Shown here piece by piece: positions 33,170-41,527 of a DNA stretch of 64,000 nucleotides (positions are counted from its first letter, which is position 1; the number at the start of each line of letters is the position of its first letter). A program made the translations under genes and the position numbers. The stretch comes from UBA3792 sp045114775 (GTDB lineage Bacteria > Bacillota > Clostridia > Christensenellales > CAG-138). Below the pieces are notes generated by a model that did not search any database, had not been told where the DNA came from, and was given only the letters and a program-made list of their open reading frames with translations. The stretch lies in contig JBGULC010000008.1 of assembly GCA_045114775.1 (NCBI GenBank), positions 1 through 64,000 on the forward strand, given 5' to 3'.

Positions 33170-35390
33170 TCTGCTGTTCTCTTCTTGCGCGTTCTTTCAC
33201 AAGGAACGTCGCAACATGATTGCCGTGCGAACCGCGGCCGAAGCCGACGTCTGCGCCCGCTTCACGCGCGCCTTCGTCCGTGACCTGCGTACCGCCCGCA
33301 ACGAACATCAGCTTGTCGCGTACGCCCATCTCACGTGCAATGCGGTCGACCTTCGCGATATTCTTGTAGTGGATATCGTCATGCGAAATGATGCACGACG
33401 CCAGCATTGCGTCCGCATTCGTTTCGATCGCAGCCTGCACGAGCTTTTCGGGCGGAACGGAGGTGCCGAGGTAGATGCACTCGATGCCGTATTTCTCGAT
33501 GCCGCCGTGCTTGATGTTCAGAATCTCGCGAAGACCGACGGAATGCTCGTCGTCGCCGATCGTGCCGGCAACGATGCGCATCGGCTTCTTGTCGATCGCG
33601 TCCCAAAGCTCGTCGTCGCTCAATACATCGGGAACCGTCGGAAGCTGCAGATCGTCCATATTGATCGAGAATCCGACCTTGCCCTTCATTTCGATGCGCG
33701 TGCCCTCTGCGCGATGCATGATCTCGCGGTTGATGACTTCGCAGTCGTTGAGGTTCATGCGCTTACCGATTTCGAGTGCCGCAGCTTCAGCGTGACGTAC
33801 GTCGGTGGGGAAGAACATGGTAAGCATCACTGTGCCGTCCGCAAGCCACTCCATTTCGGGCTTGATGAGCTTCGCATTCGGGCCCGCATAGTCTTTGACC
33901 TCATCCATGCGGAGATAGACGTTGTCGGTCTCGTCCAGCTCGTCGATGTACTGGATCTTGTCCGGGCACTCGAAGGTGCATCCGCCGATGAGCTTTGCGG
34001 GGTCGTCGACCGCTTCGGGGTCGTACTGCGCGACGTTGTTGTAGCCGTAGTGCGCGGTAACCGGCGCGCAATAGTCCTTCGCGCGCTTGATGACCGTACC
34101 GACGCCGATGCCGCCGTCGATCTTGCGGGAGATACCGTCGCCGTTGCGTTCCGGGAACATGCCGCTGTCGACGAAGAAGCCTTCCTCAACGGAATTGAAG
34201 TACCCGCCGAGTTCGATCATGTTTTCGAGGAACAGGATCGCGCGCTCCTTGAGCTCACGCGCTTTTTCGCGCAGATAACCGTCCTTTTTAAGCTCGACCA
34301 TTTCCATGAGCCCGTCCATACCGATCAGCGCCTGCTTTGCGGTGTCGCAGGCTTCGATGTTGTAGATATGCCAAGGCACGTTGCGGCCTTCGTCCGGCGT
34401 GATCGTGGACTGGATATCCGCGCTCGTGAGCTTTGAAATGACCATGTTCAGCACGTGCGTGACCGTCGCTTCGCGCGTGGACGCTTCGATGTACTTTGTG
34501 TTCATCTGCGCGCGCATCCGATACTCATGGAACAGATCTCGGAGAGCGACCGCATAGGGCAGGTCCATGTGGATACACGGTCCGGGTGTCGCCGTCGGCG
34601 GAACGGTGGACAGACAGATGTTCTTTTTCTTCATGCCGACCTTTGCGGAGATCAGCGCGTTGATGCCGTGCTGCACCATCAGCTCAGGCATGACTTTCCA
34701 TGCGTCGCGCGCCGTTGCGTTTGCGTTGTGCGCGCCGTCGATCTGCGCCATATCCGCCCAGGCCATGATCTTTTTCGATTCGCATGCATCGACGAACGAA
34801 CGGATCATGTTGATGTTGCGGTAAATAACGTTGTACTGCGGGTCCTGATGCGCGCCGTTGACGCCTTCTTCGGCGAACATAACGGCGATATCCGGGCCTG
34901 CGACGCCGGAAACATAGCTGTGATAGTTGATCGGACGACCGACTTCGTCCTCGATCATGTCAAGCGCCTTGCGCTGTGCGCGGACCTGCTTGCGCGTGAC
35001 CGGCACGCCGCCGATGCCCTGCGGCGTGCCCTCGATCAGACCGTCGAAGTGGCTCTGTCCCGCGGTACGAATGACCATGATATGATCCGCGCCGTGGTGC
35101 GCCGCCATGCGCATACGGCGAATGTCGTCTTCAAAGCGACCGGAAGCGATCTCCGTCGTGATGACCGGGATCGGCTGCGGGTCGATGTCGCCGAAATAGT
35201 GGGCGGGGGGAAGGCCGACGCTGTCCTTTAAAGGCTTGCTGGCGTCTTCGTATTTGAACGGGCCCATTTCAAGACCGGGAACCGGTTCTCGCCAGGTCCA
35301 GCCGCGGCGGCGGGGATGATAATGCTCGAGGTCCTTGAGGATCTCTGCGACGTCGATCTTGGTATCCTTATCCAGTCTGTAATCGCTCAT
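33159..35390 (-). CDS. oraE: D-ornithine 4,5-aminomutase, large subunit
   Basis: A 743-residue subunit that binds adenosylcobalamin and PLP and moves the 5-amino group of D-ornithine to C4, giving 2,4-diaminopentanoate. The C-terminal Rossmann part (from about residue 600) has GDDEHSVGL, the DxHxxG cobalamin-ligating motif, followed by an IYLGTSVPPEKLVQAA and ADAMLASCIISHDD pattern. The N-terminal two-thirds is the TIM barrel. It starts inside oraS (ATGA). Full length, no disruption. Confidence 0.95.
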   Translation of the reverse strand: MSDYRLDKDTKIDVAEILKDLEHYHPRRRGWTWREPVPGLEMGPFKYEDASKPLKDSVGLPPAHYFGDIDPQPIPVITTEIASGRFEDDIRRMRMAAHHGADHIMVIRTAGQSHFDGLIEGTPQGIGGVPVTRKQVRAQRKALDMIEDEVGRPINYHSYVSGVAGPDIAVMFAEEGVNGAHQDPQYNVIYRNINMIRSFVDACESKKIMAWADMAQIDGAHNANATARDAWKVMPELMVQHGINALISAKVGMKKKNICLSTVPPTATPGPCIHMDLPYAVALRDLFHEYRMRAQMNTKYIEASTREATVTHVLNMVISKLTSADIQSTITPDEGRNVPWHIYNIEACDTAKQALIGMDGLMEMVELKKDGYLREKARELKERAILFLENMIELGGYFNSVEEGFFVDSGMFPERNGDGISRKIDGGIGVGTVIKRAKDYCAPVTAHYGYNNVAQYDPEAVDDPAKLIGGCTFECPDKIQYIDELDETDNVYLRMDEVKDYAGPNAKLIKPEMEWLADGTVMLTMFFPTDVRHAEAAALEIGKRMNLNDCEVINREIMHRAEGTRIEMKGKVGFSINMDDLQLPTVPDVLSDDELWDAIDKKPMRIVAGTIGDDEHSVGLREILNIKHGGIEKYGIECIYLGTSVPPEKLVQAAIETNADAMLASCIISHDDIHYKNIAKVDRIAREMGVRDKLMFVAGGTQVTDEGAREAGADVGFGRGSHGNHVATFLVKERARREQQNAR

Positions 35391-35752
35391 GCGTTTTCAC
35401 CTCCGAACAATGCTTCCGCTTCGTCCCATGCAGCTTTCTCGATCAGCTTCAAGCCTGCCGTACGAACGTCCGTGCCGTCTTTTCTGGAAAGGCGGTATAC
35501 GACGTTGCCTGCGCCGTGTTCCATGAGGTTATGCTCCATGCAGCCCTCGACAAGCGCTTTCGCTTCGAGAGAGGAGAAGCCCATGCGAAGCAATACGCTG
35601 CGTTCGATCGCAGGCGTCGTGTTCTCATAGCCGAGCTTCAGAAGCGGGTCGGTCAGCTCTTCGATCAGCGACCAGAAGCGGGTTTCAAGCTCTGCGTCGG
35701 AGAGATCCTTGAGATGCTCTCTTCTTGTTTCAAAGTCGTCGCTGCGTTTCAT
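35387..35752 (-). CDS. oraS: D-ornithine 4,5-aminomutase, small subunit
   Basis: A 121-residue helical subunit that assembles with OraE. LTDPLLKLGYENTTPAIERSVLLRMGFSS in its middle (read in short blocks: LTDPLLKLGYENT, PAIERSVLLRMG) is the family pattern, and the length agrees with the known S component. It overlaps ortB upstream and oraE downstream by 4 bases each, so the three are translationally coupled. Confidence 0.93.
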   Translation of the reverse strand: MKRSDDFETRREHLKDLSDAELETRFWSLIEELTDPLLKLGYENTTPAIERSVLLRMGFSSLEAKALVEGCMEHNLMEHGAGNVVYRLSRKDGTDVRTAGLKLIEKAAWDEAEALFGGENA

Positions 35753-37143
35753 GCAAGATGCTCCTTTACAAATTCTCTGTTGGTCTTGGTCTCCGCCGCA
35801 AGGAAGTCGATATCCGCGTCTGTCGGCGTTTTGCCGGTCATCTTGATCGCATTATGGATCAGAGACGTTCTGAGGTGCGTCATGTCCGCGGGACGCGCCT
35901 TGATGAGCGACGGATGGGAGGGGAGAATGATGCTCTTTCCCGGTACTTCCTCTTCGGGATTGCCGAAGTGAATGTCGATGCCGTTCGAACGCGCAAAGCT
36001 CAACTGCGCGTTGACGTGCTTGCCGGCGCCGGTATACTCGGTCTCCTGCACGACGATGATCTTGTCCTTCGGCATGGTCTGCGAAAGCGCAAATGCTGCC
36101 GCAAGCGACGTATTGCCGGCGGGGCCTTTTTCCATGCCTTCCAATGCCGCCAGCATTTCGGTGGTATAGAAGACTTCGCCCTGATTGACGGTCACATAAC
36201 GGTCCATGTAACGGAGCGGTCTCGCCGCGCTTCTCGGAACGTCGCTGCGGTCCGGCCAGGTCGAGAACGGCATGCCGAAGCCGGTGTGACCGGTCGTAAA
36301 GGATTTCAGATTGAACTGGTGATCGCTCGCCATGTGCAGACCGGAGAGATTGACGCTTGCCGCGACGACTTTCGCCTTGCAGCCGGCCTTCTGAAGACCG
36401 CGCGCCGTGCCGGTCAGGTTGCCGCCGCCGGCGTTCGTGCAGACGACCATATCCGGATCTCTGCCGAGCGTGAGGCGGCACTGCTGCGCGATCTCGTAAC
36501 CGAGCGTTTCAACGCCCGCGATGCCGAACGGCGTATAAAGAGAAGCGTTGAAATAGCCGGTTTCTTCGAGCATGCGAAGGAACATATAGAACAGCTCCGG
36601 TCCGACCGTCAGCTGAACGACCTCTGCGCCGAGCGCTTCGCACTTTCTCGCCTTCTCGATGATCTCCGGCTGACCGATGCCCTTGGAGTCAAAGCATTCC
36701 TGCACAACGATGCATTTCAAGCCCGCCTTTGCGGCGCACGCCGCGACTGCCGCGCCGTAGTTGCCGGATGTTGCGGAGATCACGCCCTTATAGCCCATCT
36801 TCCGCGCCTGATAGATACTCGTCGCAGCGCGGCGGACCTTGAAACTGCCGGACAGATTGGAGGCTTCGTCCTTGACGAAGATGCGTGCGCCCATTCCTTC
36901 GGGCGCGCAGGCGCGTGCTAGAGCGGTCAGATTCTTCAGCTCATAGATAGGCGTGTTGCCGATCTGGAATTCTTCGGTCTGGATCTTGCGCACGGCGTCA
37001 AGCGTGTAGCCGGTCGCCGCCATCATCGCTTCATAATCGAAGGCGATGGAACCGCTCTCAAAAAGATCGTAGTCCATTCCGACGGCGCGCTTCATGATCT
37101 CGTTTTTACGTGCCATTACGGCGGAATAACTGTTGTCACGCAT
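35749..37143 (-). CDS. ortB: 2-amino-4-oxopentanoate thiolase, beta subunit
   Basis: A 464-residue PLP protein of the threonine-synthase-like fold. With OrtA it cleaves 2-amino-4-oxopentanoate with CoA into acetyl-CoA and alanine. FVKDEASNLSGSFKVRRA carries the PLP Lys (SFKVR), and VCTNAGGGNLTG is the glycine loop for the cofactor phosphate. It overlaps ortA by 8 bases. Identity rests on the fold plus the strict operon context with oraSE, ortA and ord. Confidence 0.93.
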   Translation of the reverse strand: MRDNSYSAVMARKNEIMKRAVGMDYDLFESGSIAFDYEAMMAATGYTLDAVRKIQTEEFQIGNTPIYELKNLTALARACAPEGMGARIFVKDEASNLSGSFKVRRAATSIYQARKMGYKGVISATSGNYGAAVAACAAKAGLKCIVVQECFDSKGIGQPEIIEKARKCEALGAEVVQLTVGPELFYMFLRMLEETGYFNASLYTPFGIAGVETLGYEIAQQCRLTLGRDPDMVVCTNAGGGNLTGTARGLQKAGCKAKVVAASVNLSGLHMASDHQFNLKSFTTGHTGFGMPFSTWPDRSDVPRSAARPLRYMDRYVTVNQGEVFYTTEMLAALEGMEKGPAGNTSLAAAFALSQTMPKDKIIVVQETEYTGAGKHVNAQLSFARSNGIDIHFGNPEEEVPGKSIILPSHPSLIKARPADMTHLRTSLIHNAIKMTGKTPTDADIDFLAAETKTNREFVKEHLA

Positions 37144-37444
37144 CGTTTCTACCTCCGAACAGAATGGTCTTTACCGTTTCCTCGATCTGATCAAGCTCGG
37201 GCACGTAGTCTCCGAAGTTATGCTTGAAGGAGGGGTTCACTGCGCACATCGTTCCTTCGACCGTGCGACCGGTCTTGGTAATGATCGTAACGGTATCGCC
37301 GATTTCGGCTTCTTCATTCTGCAGATGTCCCTTGACCCACATTTCGAGCGGAACGTGACGCGTATCTTCCGGGATATTCGTCGCGCGCTCTTCGGGCTTC
37401 AGAACGTTGATATGGATCTGTACCCAATCGTTTTTCTTCGCCAT
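37136..37444 (-). CDS. ortA: 2-amino-4-oxopentanoate thiolase, alpha subunit
   Basis: A 102-residue partner of OrtB with IHINVLKPEERATNIPEDT and the VTIITKTGRTVEGT strand typical of OrtA. It begins 10 bases after ord with AAGGAG before the ATG. It has no catalytic motif of its own that I can see. The assignment follows its length, sequence pattern and place in the cluster. Confidence 0.92.
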   Translation of the reverse strand: MAKKNDWVQIHINVLKPEERATNIPEDTRHVPLEMWVKGHLQNEEAEIGDTVTIITKTGRTVEGTMCAVNPSFKHNFGDYVPELDQIEETVKTILFGGRNDA

Positions 37445-37454
37445 AAAAAACTCC

Positions 37455-38498
37455 TTATTTATTCAGATAGTTGCGCATATCGCCCATGATCGCGTGCGGA
37501 ACGGGCAGGTCGATCATCGTCTTGAGACCCGGGGTGGCGTTGAGCACATGCGGGATCATGTTGACGCACATAGCGATCGTGCCGATTCCGCCGTTGACCT
37601 CAGGCTTGATCTGCATATTGACGTTCGGCGTGCCGGTCAGCGTGATGTAGTCGCCGGTGTAGGTGCCCTCAAGCTCCGGTTCGATCTGCTGCGGATGGAT
37701 CATATCGATCATGACCTTGTCGCCGATATAGCCCTGACCGGTCATATTGACGCCGGCGACGTCGCCCGCCTTTGCAAAGCCATAGGGGGATTTGCGATCG
37801 ACGGTCGTGACGATCGGCTTCATCTGCTGTTCGAAGCGGTCGATCTTAAAGCCGAGCGCTTCGCCGATCATGCCGACGGACTCCGCAAAGCCGACGTGGC
37901 CTGCGAGCGTGCCGTTCTTGCAGCCCTCTTCAAACTGCTCGACGGTGAGACCGACGCCCTGTTCTTCCATAACGGCGGGACCGAAGGGGGAGAGAGAATT
38001 GACACGCTTGCAAAGTACGTGCTCTACATCCGTCATGCAGCCGGAAAGACAGATTGCAAGAAGATCCATCATCAGGCCCGGATTGATGCCGGTGCCGAGG
38101 ACCGAAACGCCCGCGCCTTTGGCAAGCGCATCCATTTTATCGGCCAGTTCGGGATTCTGCGCGCGCGGATAGCTCATCTCTTCCGCCGTAGAGATGACGT
38201 TGACACCCTTTTCAATCAGATGGCAGATCTTCGGATATGCCTTCTTGGTGAATGAATCGGTTGCGAGAATGCACAGATCGGGCTTCGGATCCAGCGCCGC
38301 GTCGATGTCTCCGATAACCTTGACGTCGTTGCGGTCGCCGCGTTCCACCCCGAGCAAATCGTAAATGCTCTTGCCGACGCGATCCGGATGGATATCGCAA
38401 ACGCCGGTGATTTCAACGCCTTTCTTGGTCAGCAGGACCTTCGCAATGCCGCTTCCCATCGCACCGAATCCCCAAAGGGCTACTTGAATCTGTTTCAT
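37455..38498 (-). CDS. ord: 2,4-diaminopentanoate dehydrogenase
   Basis: A 347-residue NAD(P)-dependent dehydrogenase that oxidatively deaminates 2,4-diaminopentanoate to 2-amino-4-oxopentanoate. VALWGFGAMGSGIAKVL is the dinucleotide-binding loop in a dihydrodipicolinate-reductase-like fold, and GTGINPGLMMDLL is a family block. It is the first gene of the ornithine operon. The ATG at 38498 has AGGAGG 6 bases upstream. Order ord-ortA-ortB-oraS-oraE matches the oxidative ornithine pathway known from Clostridium sticklandii. Confidence 0.94.
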   Translation of the reverse strand: MKQIQVALWGFGAMGSGIAKVLLTKKGVEITGVCDIHPDRVGKSIYDLLGVERGDRNDVKVIGDIDAALDPKPDLCILATDSFTKKAYPKICHLIEKGVNVISTAEEMSYPRAQNPELADKMDALAKGAGVSVLGTGINPGLMMDLLAICLSGCMTDVEHVLCKRVNSLSPFGPAVMEEQGVGLTVEQFEEGCKNGTLAGHVGFAESVGMIGEALGFKIDRFEQQMKPIVTTVDRKSPYGFAKAGDVAGVNMTGQGYIGDKVMIDMIHPQQIEPELEGTYTGDYITLTGTPNVNMQIKPEVNGGIGTIAMCVNMIPHVLNATPGLKTMIDLPVPHAIMGDMRNYLNK

Positions 38499-38538
38499 AC
38501 TGTTCCTCCTTCGAATTTGAATCAATGAACATAAAATG

Positions 38539-38567
38539 ATTATACAACGATTCCCGATTTCCTGCAA
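38539..38567 (-). promoter_or_regulatory. promoter of the ornithine operon
   Basis: On the minus strand TTGCAG (38562-38567), a 17-base spacer and TATAAT (38539-38544), 40 bases before the ord ATG. The -35 box overlaps the T-run of the upstream terminator. Confidence 0.7.
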
Positions 38568-38592
38568 GAAAAAAGCACCGTAATCGGTGCTT
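38566..38592 (-). terminator. terminator of the cysteine desulfurase gene
   Basis: Arms AAGCACCG (38573-38580) and CGGTGCTT (38585-38592) with loop TAAT. The minus-strand tail is T-rich (TTTTTTC). Confidence 0.85.
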
Positions 38593-38607
38593 GTGAAACT
38601 ATATATT

Positions 38608-39732
38608 TTATGCGAGATCGGCGATCGCAGAAGCGGCGAGATCGACTTCTTTTTCTGTCGTCGCAGGGGAAAAGCTGAACCGTACCGTACCCTTCGGAAA
38701 CGTTCCGAACGCTTTATGCGCATCCGGTGCGCAATGCAATCCGCAGCGCGTCAGTATGCCGTATTCGTTTTCGAGCCGGTAAGAAACTGCACCGTTGTCA
38801 ACGCGAAGAAAATCCATTGAGATCACGCCGACGCGCCGGATACTGTCCGACGGTCCGAGCAGGCGAATCTGCGGAATATCCCGGATCGCATGCAGAAAGC
38901 GTTCCGTCAGACGAATCTCATGCGCACGGGCCGATTCAAAATCGGCGTTTTCCAAAGCCGCTTTCAAACCGATGATACCCGGCAGATTCAGCGTTCCGGC
39001 TTCCAGACGGTCCGGATAAAAACGCGGGATCAACTCACTGACGGAAACGGAGCCCGTTCCTCCGCAGATCAGCGGATCGAGTTGATTCGCAAACGCAGGC
39101 TTCAGGCACAGAACACCGAGCCCCTGTGCGGCGCGAAGGCCCTTATGCGCCGGCATACAGAGCGCGTCCGCGCCGATTTCCTTCATAGAGAAAAGAAAAT
39201 GCCCGGCTGCCTGCGCCGCGTCAATACAGAGCGGAACATCTGCTTGTTTCAGGATCGCTGACAGTTCTTTGATCGGCTGTATCATGCCGCTGACATTCGA
39301 AGCAAAAGTATGCACACAAAGCCGAAAGGACGAGAGATCGTCCGGCATTTTAGAGAGGTCCGATATACCGTCCGGGGCAGAAGGGATCCGCACGATCTCC
39401 GCGCCGATCTGTACGAGCGGACGGATCACCGAATTGTGCTCAAAGGAAGAGACAAGTACACGATCGCCTCTGTGTACAAGTCCCTTGATGACCGTATTCA
39501 GCGAAGCGGTCATTCCTCCCGTAAAAATCACGTGCTTTTCGTCCGGGCAATCAAACAGATCGCGGATGCGCTCCCTCGTTTCGATCACCGCAAGCCCCGC
39601 TTCCTGCGCTCTTAAATAGCTTCCGCGTCCGACGTTTGCACATTCCTCGTCGAGAAAACGTTTCATCGCGTCGGAAACGCCCGCCGCCTTCGGGAAGCTT
39701 GTCGCTGCATTGTCCAAATAGATCATATTCAT
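38608..39732 (-). CDS. cysteine desulfurase-family protein (selenium-linked subgroup)
   Basis: A 374-residue class V aminotransferase-fold PLP enzyme. MIYLDNAATSFPK is the NifS-type start. CIDAAQAAGHF holds the PLP Asp, MPAHKGLRAAQGLG has the PLP Lys, and RCGLHCAPDAHKAFGT has the catalytic Cys near the C-terminus. This pattern is that of the EF2568-type subgroup that travels with selD, yqeB and yedE. A role in supplying sulfur or selenium to the cofactor follows. It is divergent from yedE. The ATG at 39732 was chosen over 39756 because GAGG lies about 13 bases before it. A further ATG at 39726 is possible. Confidence 0.88.
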   Translation of the reverse strand: MNMIYLDNAATSFPKAAGVSDAMKRFLDEECANVGRGSYLRAQEAGLAVIETRERIRDLFDCPDEKHVIFTGGMTASLNTVIKGLVHRGDRVLVSSFEHNSVIRPLVQIGAEIVRIPSAPDGISDLSKMPDDLSSFRLCVHTFASNVSGMIQPIKELSAILKQADVPLCIDAAQAAGHFLFSMKEIGADALCMPAHKGLRAAQGLGVLCLKPAFANQLDPLICGGTGSVSVSELIPRFYPDRLEAGTLNLPGIIGLKAALENADFESARAHEIRLTERFLHAIRDIPQIRLLGPSDSIRRVGVISMDFLRVDNGAVSYRLENEYGILTRCGLHCAPDAHKAFGTFPKGTVRFSFSPATTEKEVDLAASAIADLA

Positions 39733-39750
39733 GAATTTCGTTATCCTCGC

Positions 39751-39779
39751 TTGCAAATAACGGTTCTATATGTTATTAT
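39751..39779 (+). promoter_or_regulatory. promoter of the yedE operon
   Basis: TTGCAA (39751-39756), a 17-base spacer and TATTAT (39774-39779), 53 bases before the yedE ATG. AATAAC and GTTATT within the spacer and -10 region form a second, outward-facing pair of the same words as the repeat downstream. Confidence 0.65.
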
Positions 39780-39790
39780 ACCATCAGATC

Positions 39791-39812
39791 GTTATTCATG
39801 CAAGGGAATAAC
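39791..39812 (+). promoter_or_regulatory. inverted repeat upstream of yedE, shared with yqeC
   Basis: GTTATTC (39791-39797), 8 bases, GAATAAC (39806-39812). One more flanking C-G pair extends each arm. It lies just after the predicted yedE transcription start. Thirteen of the 14 arm bases and the spacing match the yqeC site at 19237-19258. Candidate operator or leader hairpin. Confidence 0.55.
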
Positions 39813-39832
39813 GCATAAGGAGGTTAGAGGAT

Positions 39833-40954
39833 ATGGAAAAAACAAAACCGTCCGCGTTCAAACGATTTATGAGCGGATACGGCATCGTGATCATCACGGG
39901 GCTTCTGATCGGCGCAGCTGCTGTTGCGCTGTCAAAACTCGGCAATCCCGCAAACATGGGATTCTGCATCGCATGTTTTTTGCGTGACATGGCAGGCGCG
40001 TCCAAGCTGCACACGGCTGGTGTTGTACAGTATTTCCGTCCCGAGATCGTCGGATTGGTTCTCGGTGCGTTTGTTTGGTCCCTGATCAAGCGGGAATGGA
40101 AACCGACCGGCGGTTCTTCCCCGATCACGCGCTTCTTTATCGGCGCATTCGTTATGATCGGTGCGCTTGTGTTTTTAGGCTGTCCGCTTCGTATGGTCAT
40201 CCGTATCGGCGGCGGCGATCTGAATGCGCTTGTCGGTCTTTTGGGCTTCATTGTTGGTATTCTGGTCGGCGTCATTCCGCTTCGTATGGGGTTTTCTCTG
40301 AATCGCGCCTATAGGCAGAGCGCCGTCGAGGGATTGATCTTCCCGATCATTCTTTCCGCATTGTTTGTACTTTCGTTGACGACGAAGCTCTTTGCTTCAA
40401 GCGAAACCGGTCCGGGCAGCAAACACGCATACTGGCTGATCGCGCTCGTAATCGCACTTATCGTCGGCGCGCTCTGTCAGCAGTCCCGTCTCTGCATGGC
40501 GGGCGGTATCCGCGACGTCGTGCTGTTTAAGGACTTCCGTCTGATCTCCGGCTTTGCCGCAATCATCGTGGCTGTCCTTGTTGGCAACCTGATCTTCAAC
40601 GGCGGCGTCAAGTTCGGTATGCAGAGCCAACCGATCGCACATTCCGACGGGTGGATGAACTTCCTCGGAATGACCGTTGTGGGATTCGGTTCCGTTCTTC
40701 TCGGCGGCTGCCCGCTGCGTCAGCTCATTCTGACCGGCGAAGGCAATACCGATTCCGGAATCACCGTTCTCGGATATATTGCAGGCGCAGCCTTTGCGCA
40801 CAATTTCGGTCTTGCCGGAAAAGCAGACGGCGTGAACGAAGCCGGTGAATTTGTTCGCGGGGGTGCTTCGCAGAACGCGCTGTACGTCCTGATCGCCGCG
40901 CTAGTGATCTTCATTCTGATCGCGATCTTCAACACCAAGAGACAGAAAGCATAA
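39833..40954 (+). CDS. yedE: YedE-family putative selenium transporter
   Basis: A 373-residue polytopic membrane protein of the YeeE/YedE family, with about ten helices. GFCIACFLRD, FLGCPLRMVIRIGGG, CQQSRLCMAGGIRD and LGGCPLRQLILTGEGN supply the paired Cys-containing pore motifs. Two GCPLR half-repeats reflect internal duplication. YedE proteins co-occur with selenium traits and are proposed to import selenium compounds. It leads an operon with tusA and DUF3343 genes 10 bases and a 4-base overlap apart. AAGGAGG lies upstream of the ATG. Confidence 0.9.
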   Translation: MEKTKPSAFKRFMSGYGIVIITGLLIGAAAVALSKLGNPANMGFCIACFLRDMAGASKLHTAGVVQYFRPEIVGLVLGAFVWSLIKREWKPTGGSSPITRFFIGAFVMIGALVFLGCPLRMVIRIGGGDLNALVGLLGFIVGILVGVIPLRMGFSLNRAYRQSAVEGLIFPIILSALFVLSLTTKLFASSETGPGSKHAYWLIALVIALIVGALCQQSRLCMAGGIRDVVLFKDFRLISGFAAIIVAVLVGNLIFNGGVKFGMQSQPIAHSDGWMNFLGMTVVGFGSVLLGGCPLRQLILTGEGNTDSGITVLGYIAGAAFAHNFGLAGKADGVNEAGEFVRGGASQNALYVLIAALVIFILIAIFNTKRQKA

Positions 40955-40964
40955 GGAGGCTATT

Positions 40965-41168
40965 ATGATCGACGCAAGAGGATTGAGCTGCCCGATGCCC
41001 GTACTGATGGTGCAGCGTGAAGTCAAAAAGAATCAGCCGAAGACGATAGAAGTACTTGTGGACAACATGACCGCCGTGGGCAACATCACACGGTTTGCCG
41101 CATCCCAGCACTATGAGGTACGGTATGAAGAAAAAGCGGGCGACTACCGCATGACGCTTTGGAAATGA
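40965..41168 (+). CDS. yedF: TusA/YedF-like sulfurtransferase domain protein
   Basis: A 67-residue SirA/TusA-fold protein. IDARGLSCPMPVLMVQRE contains the Cys-Pro active site that carries a persulfide or perselenide. In many selenium-users YedF has a second DsrE-like domain. Here only the TusA domain is present and a DUF3343 gene follows, overlapping as ATGA. This suggests a split relay of selenium from YedE to SelD or the cofactor. Confidence 0.88.
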   Translation: MIDARGLSCPMPVLMVQREVKKNQPKTIEVLVDNMTAVGNITRFAASQHYEVRYEEKAGDYRMTLWK

Positions 41169-41401
41169 ACTACGTTGCCACATTTTATACGCACGCCGCG
41201 GCATTGATGACAAACCGGACGCTACAGAAGAGAGGCGTCTCTTCTAAGCTCGGACCGGTACCGCGCAAGCTGTCGTCAAGCTGCGGGACCTGCGTGATGT
41301 ATCAATCCGAAGATCCGCAGCTCAATTCCATGGATACGGATGTGGAAGCGGTTTATGAAGCATCGGATTTCGGTTATACTGAACTGTTCAGAAACGAGTA
41401 A
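41165..41401 (+). CDS. DUF3343 putative Se/S carrier protein
   Basis: A 78-residue protein of the DUF3343 family. The start NYVATFYTHAAALMTNRTL and the SSSCGTCVMY motif with two Cys spaced CxxC are the family marks. The family is associated with selenium genes and is suggested to carry selenium or sulfur. The ATG at 41165 overlaps the preceding stop as ATGA. An upstream in-frame TTG at 41159 is less likely. Confidence 0.85.
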   Translation: MNYVATFYTHAAALMTNRTLQKRGVSSKLGPVPRKLSSSCGTCVMYQSEDPQLNSMDTDVEAVYEASDFGYTELFRNE

Positions 41402-41404
41402 GCA

Positions 41405-41432
41405 AAAGGGGAGCGGAGGACCGCTCCTCTTT
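41405..41432 (+). terminator. terminator of the yedE operon
   Basis: A GC-rich hairpin (GGAGCGG and CCGCTCC, loop AGGA) extended by A-T pairs and followed by TTTCATATTTT. Confidence 0.88.
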
Positions 41433-41527
41433 CATATTTTCCGCATCTGTACATACTTTAGGGTATTGACGGTTGCGCGAATCGGAAAAGCGTGGTAAAA
41501 TAACGAAAAACAATTTCGAGAGGGTCT

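Noticed and set aside
32760..34436. Long plus-strand open frame opposite glmL and oraE
   Set aside because: A shadow of high-scoring minus-strand genes. The product is low complexity, rich in Asp, Val and Arg, with no domain.
41462..41505. Promoter for murI from TTGACG and TAAAAT
   Set aside because: The spacing is about 24 bases, too long for a normal sigma-A promoter.
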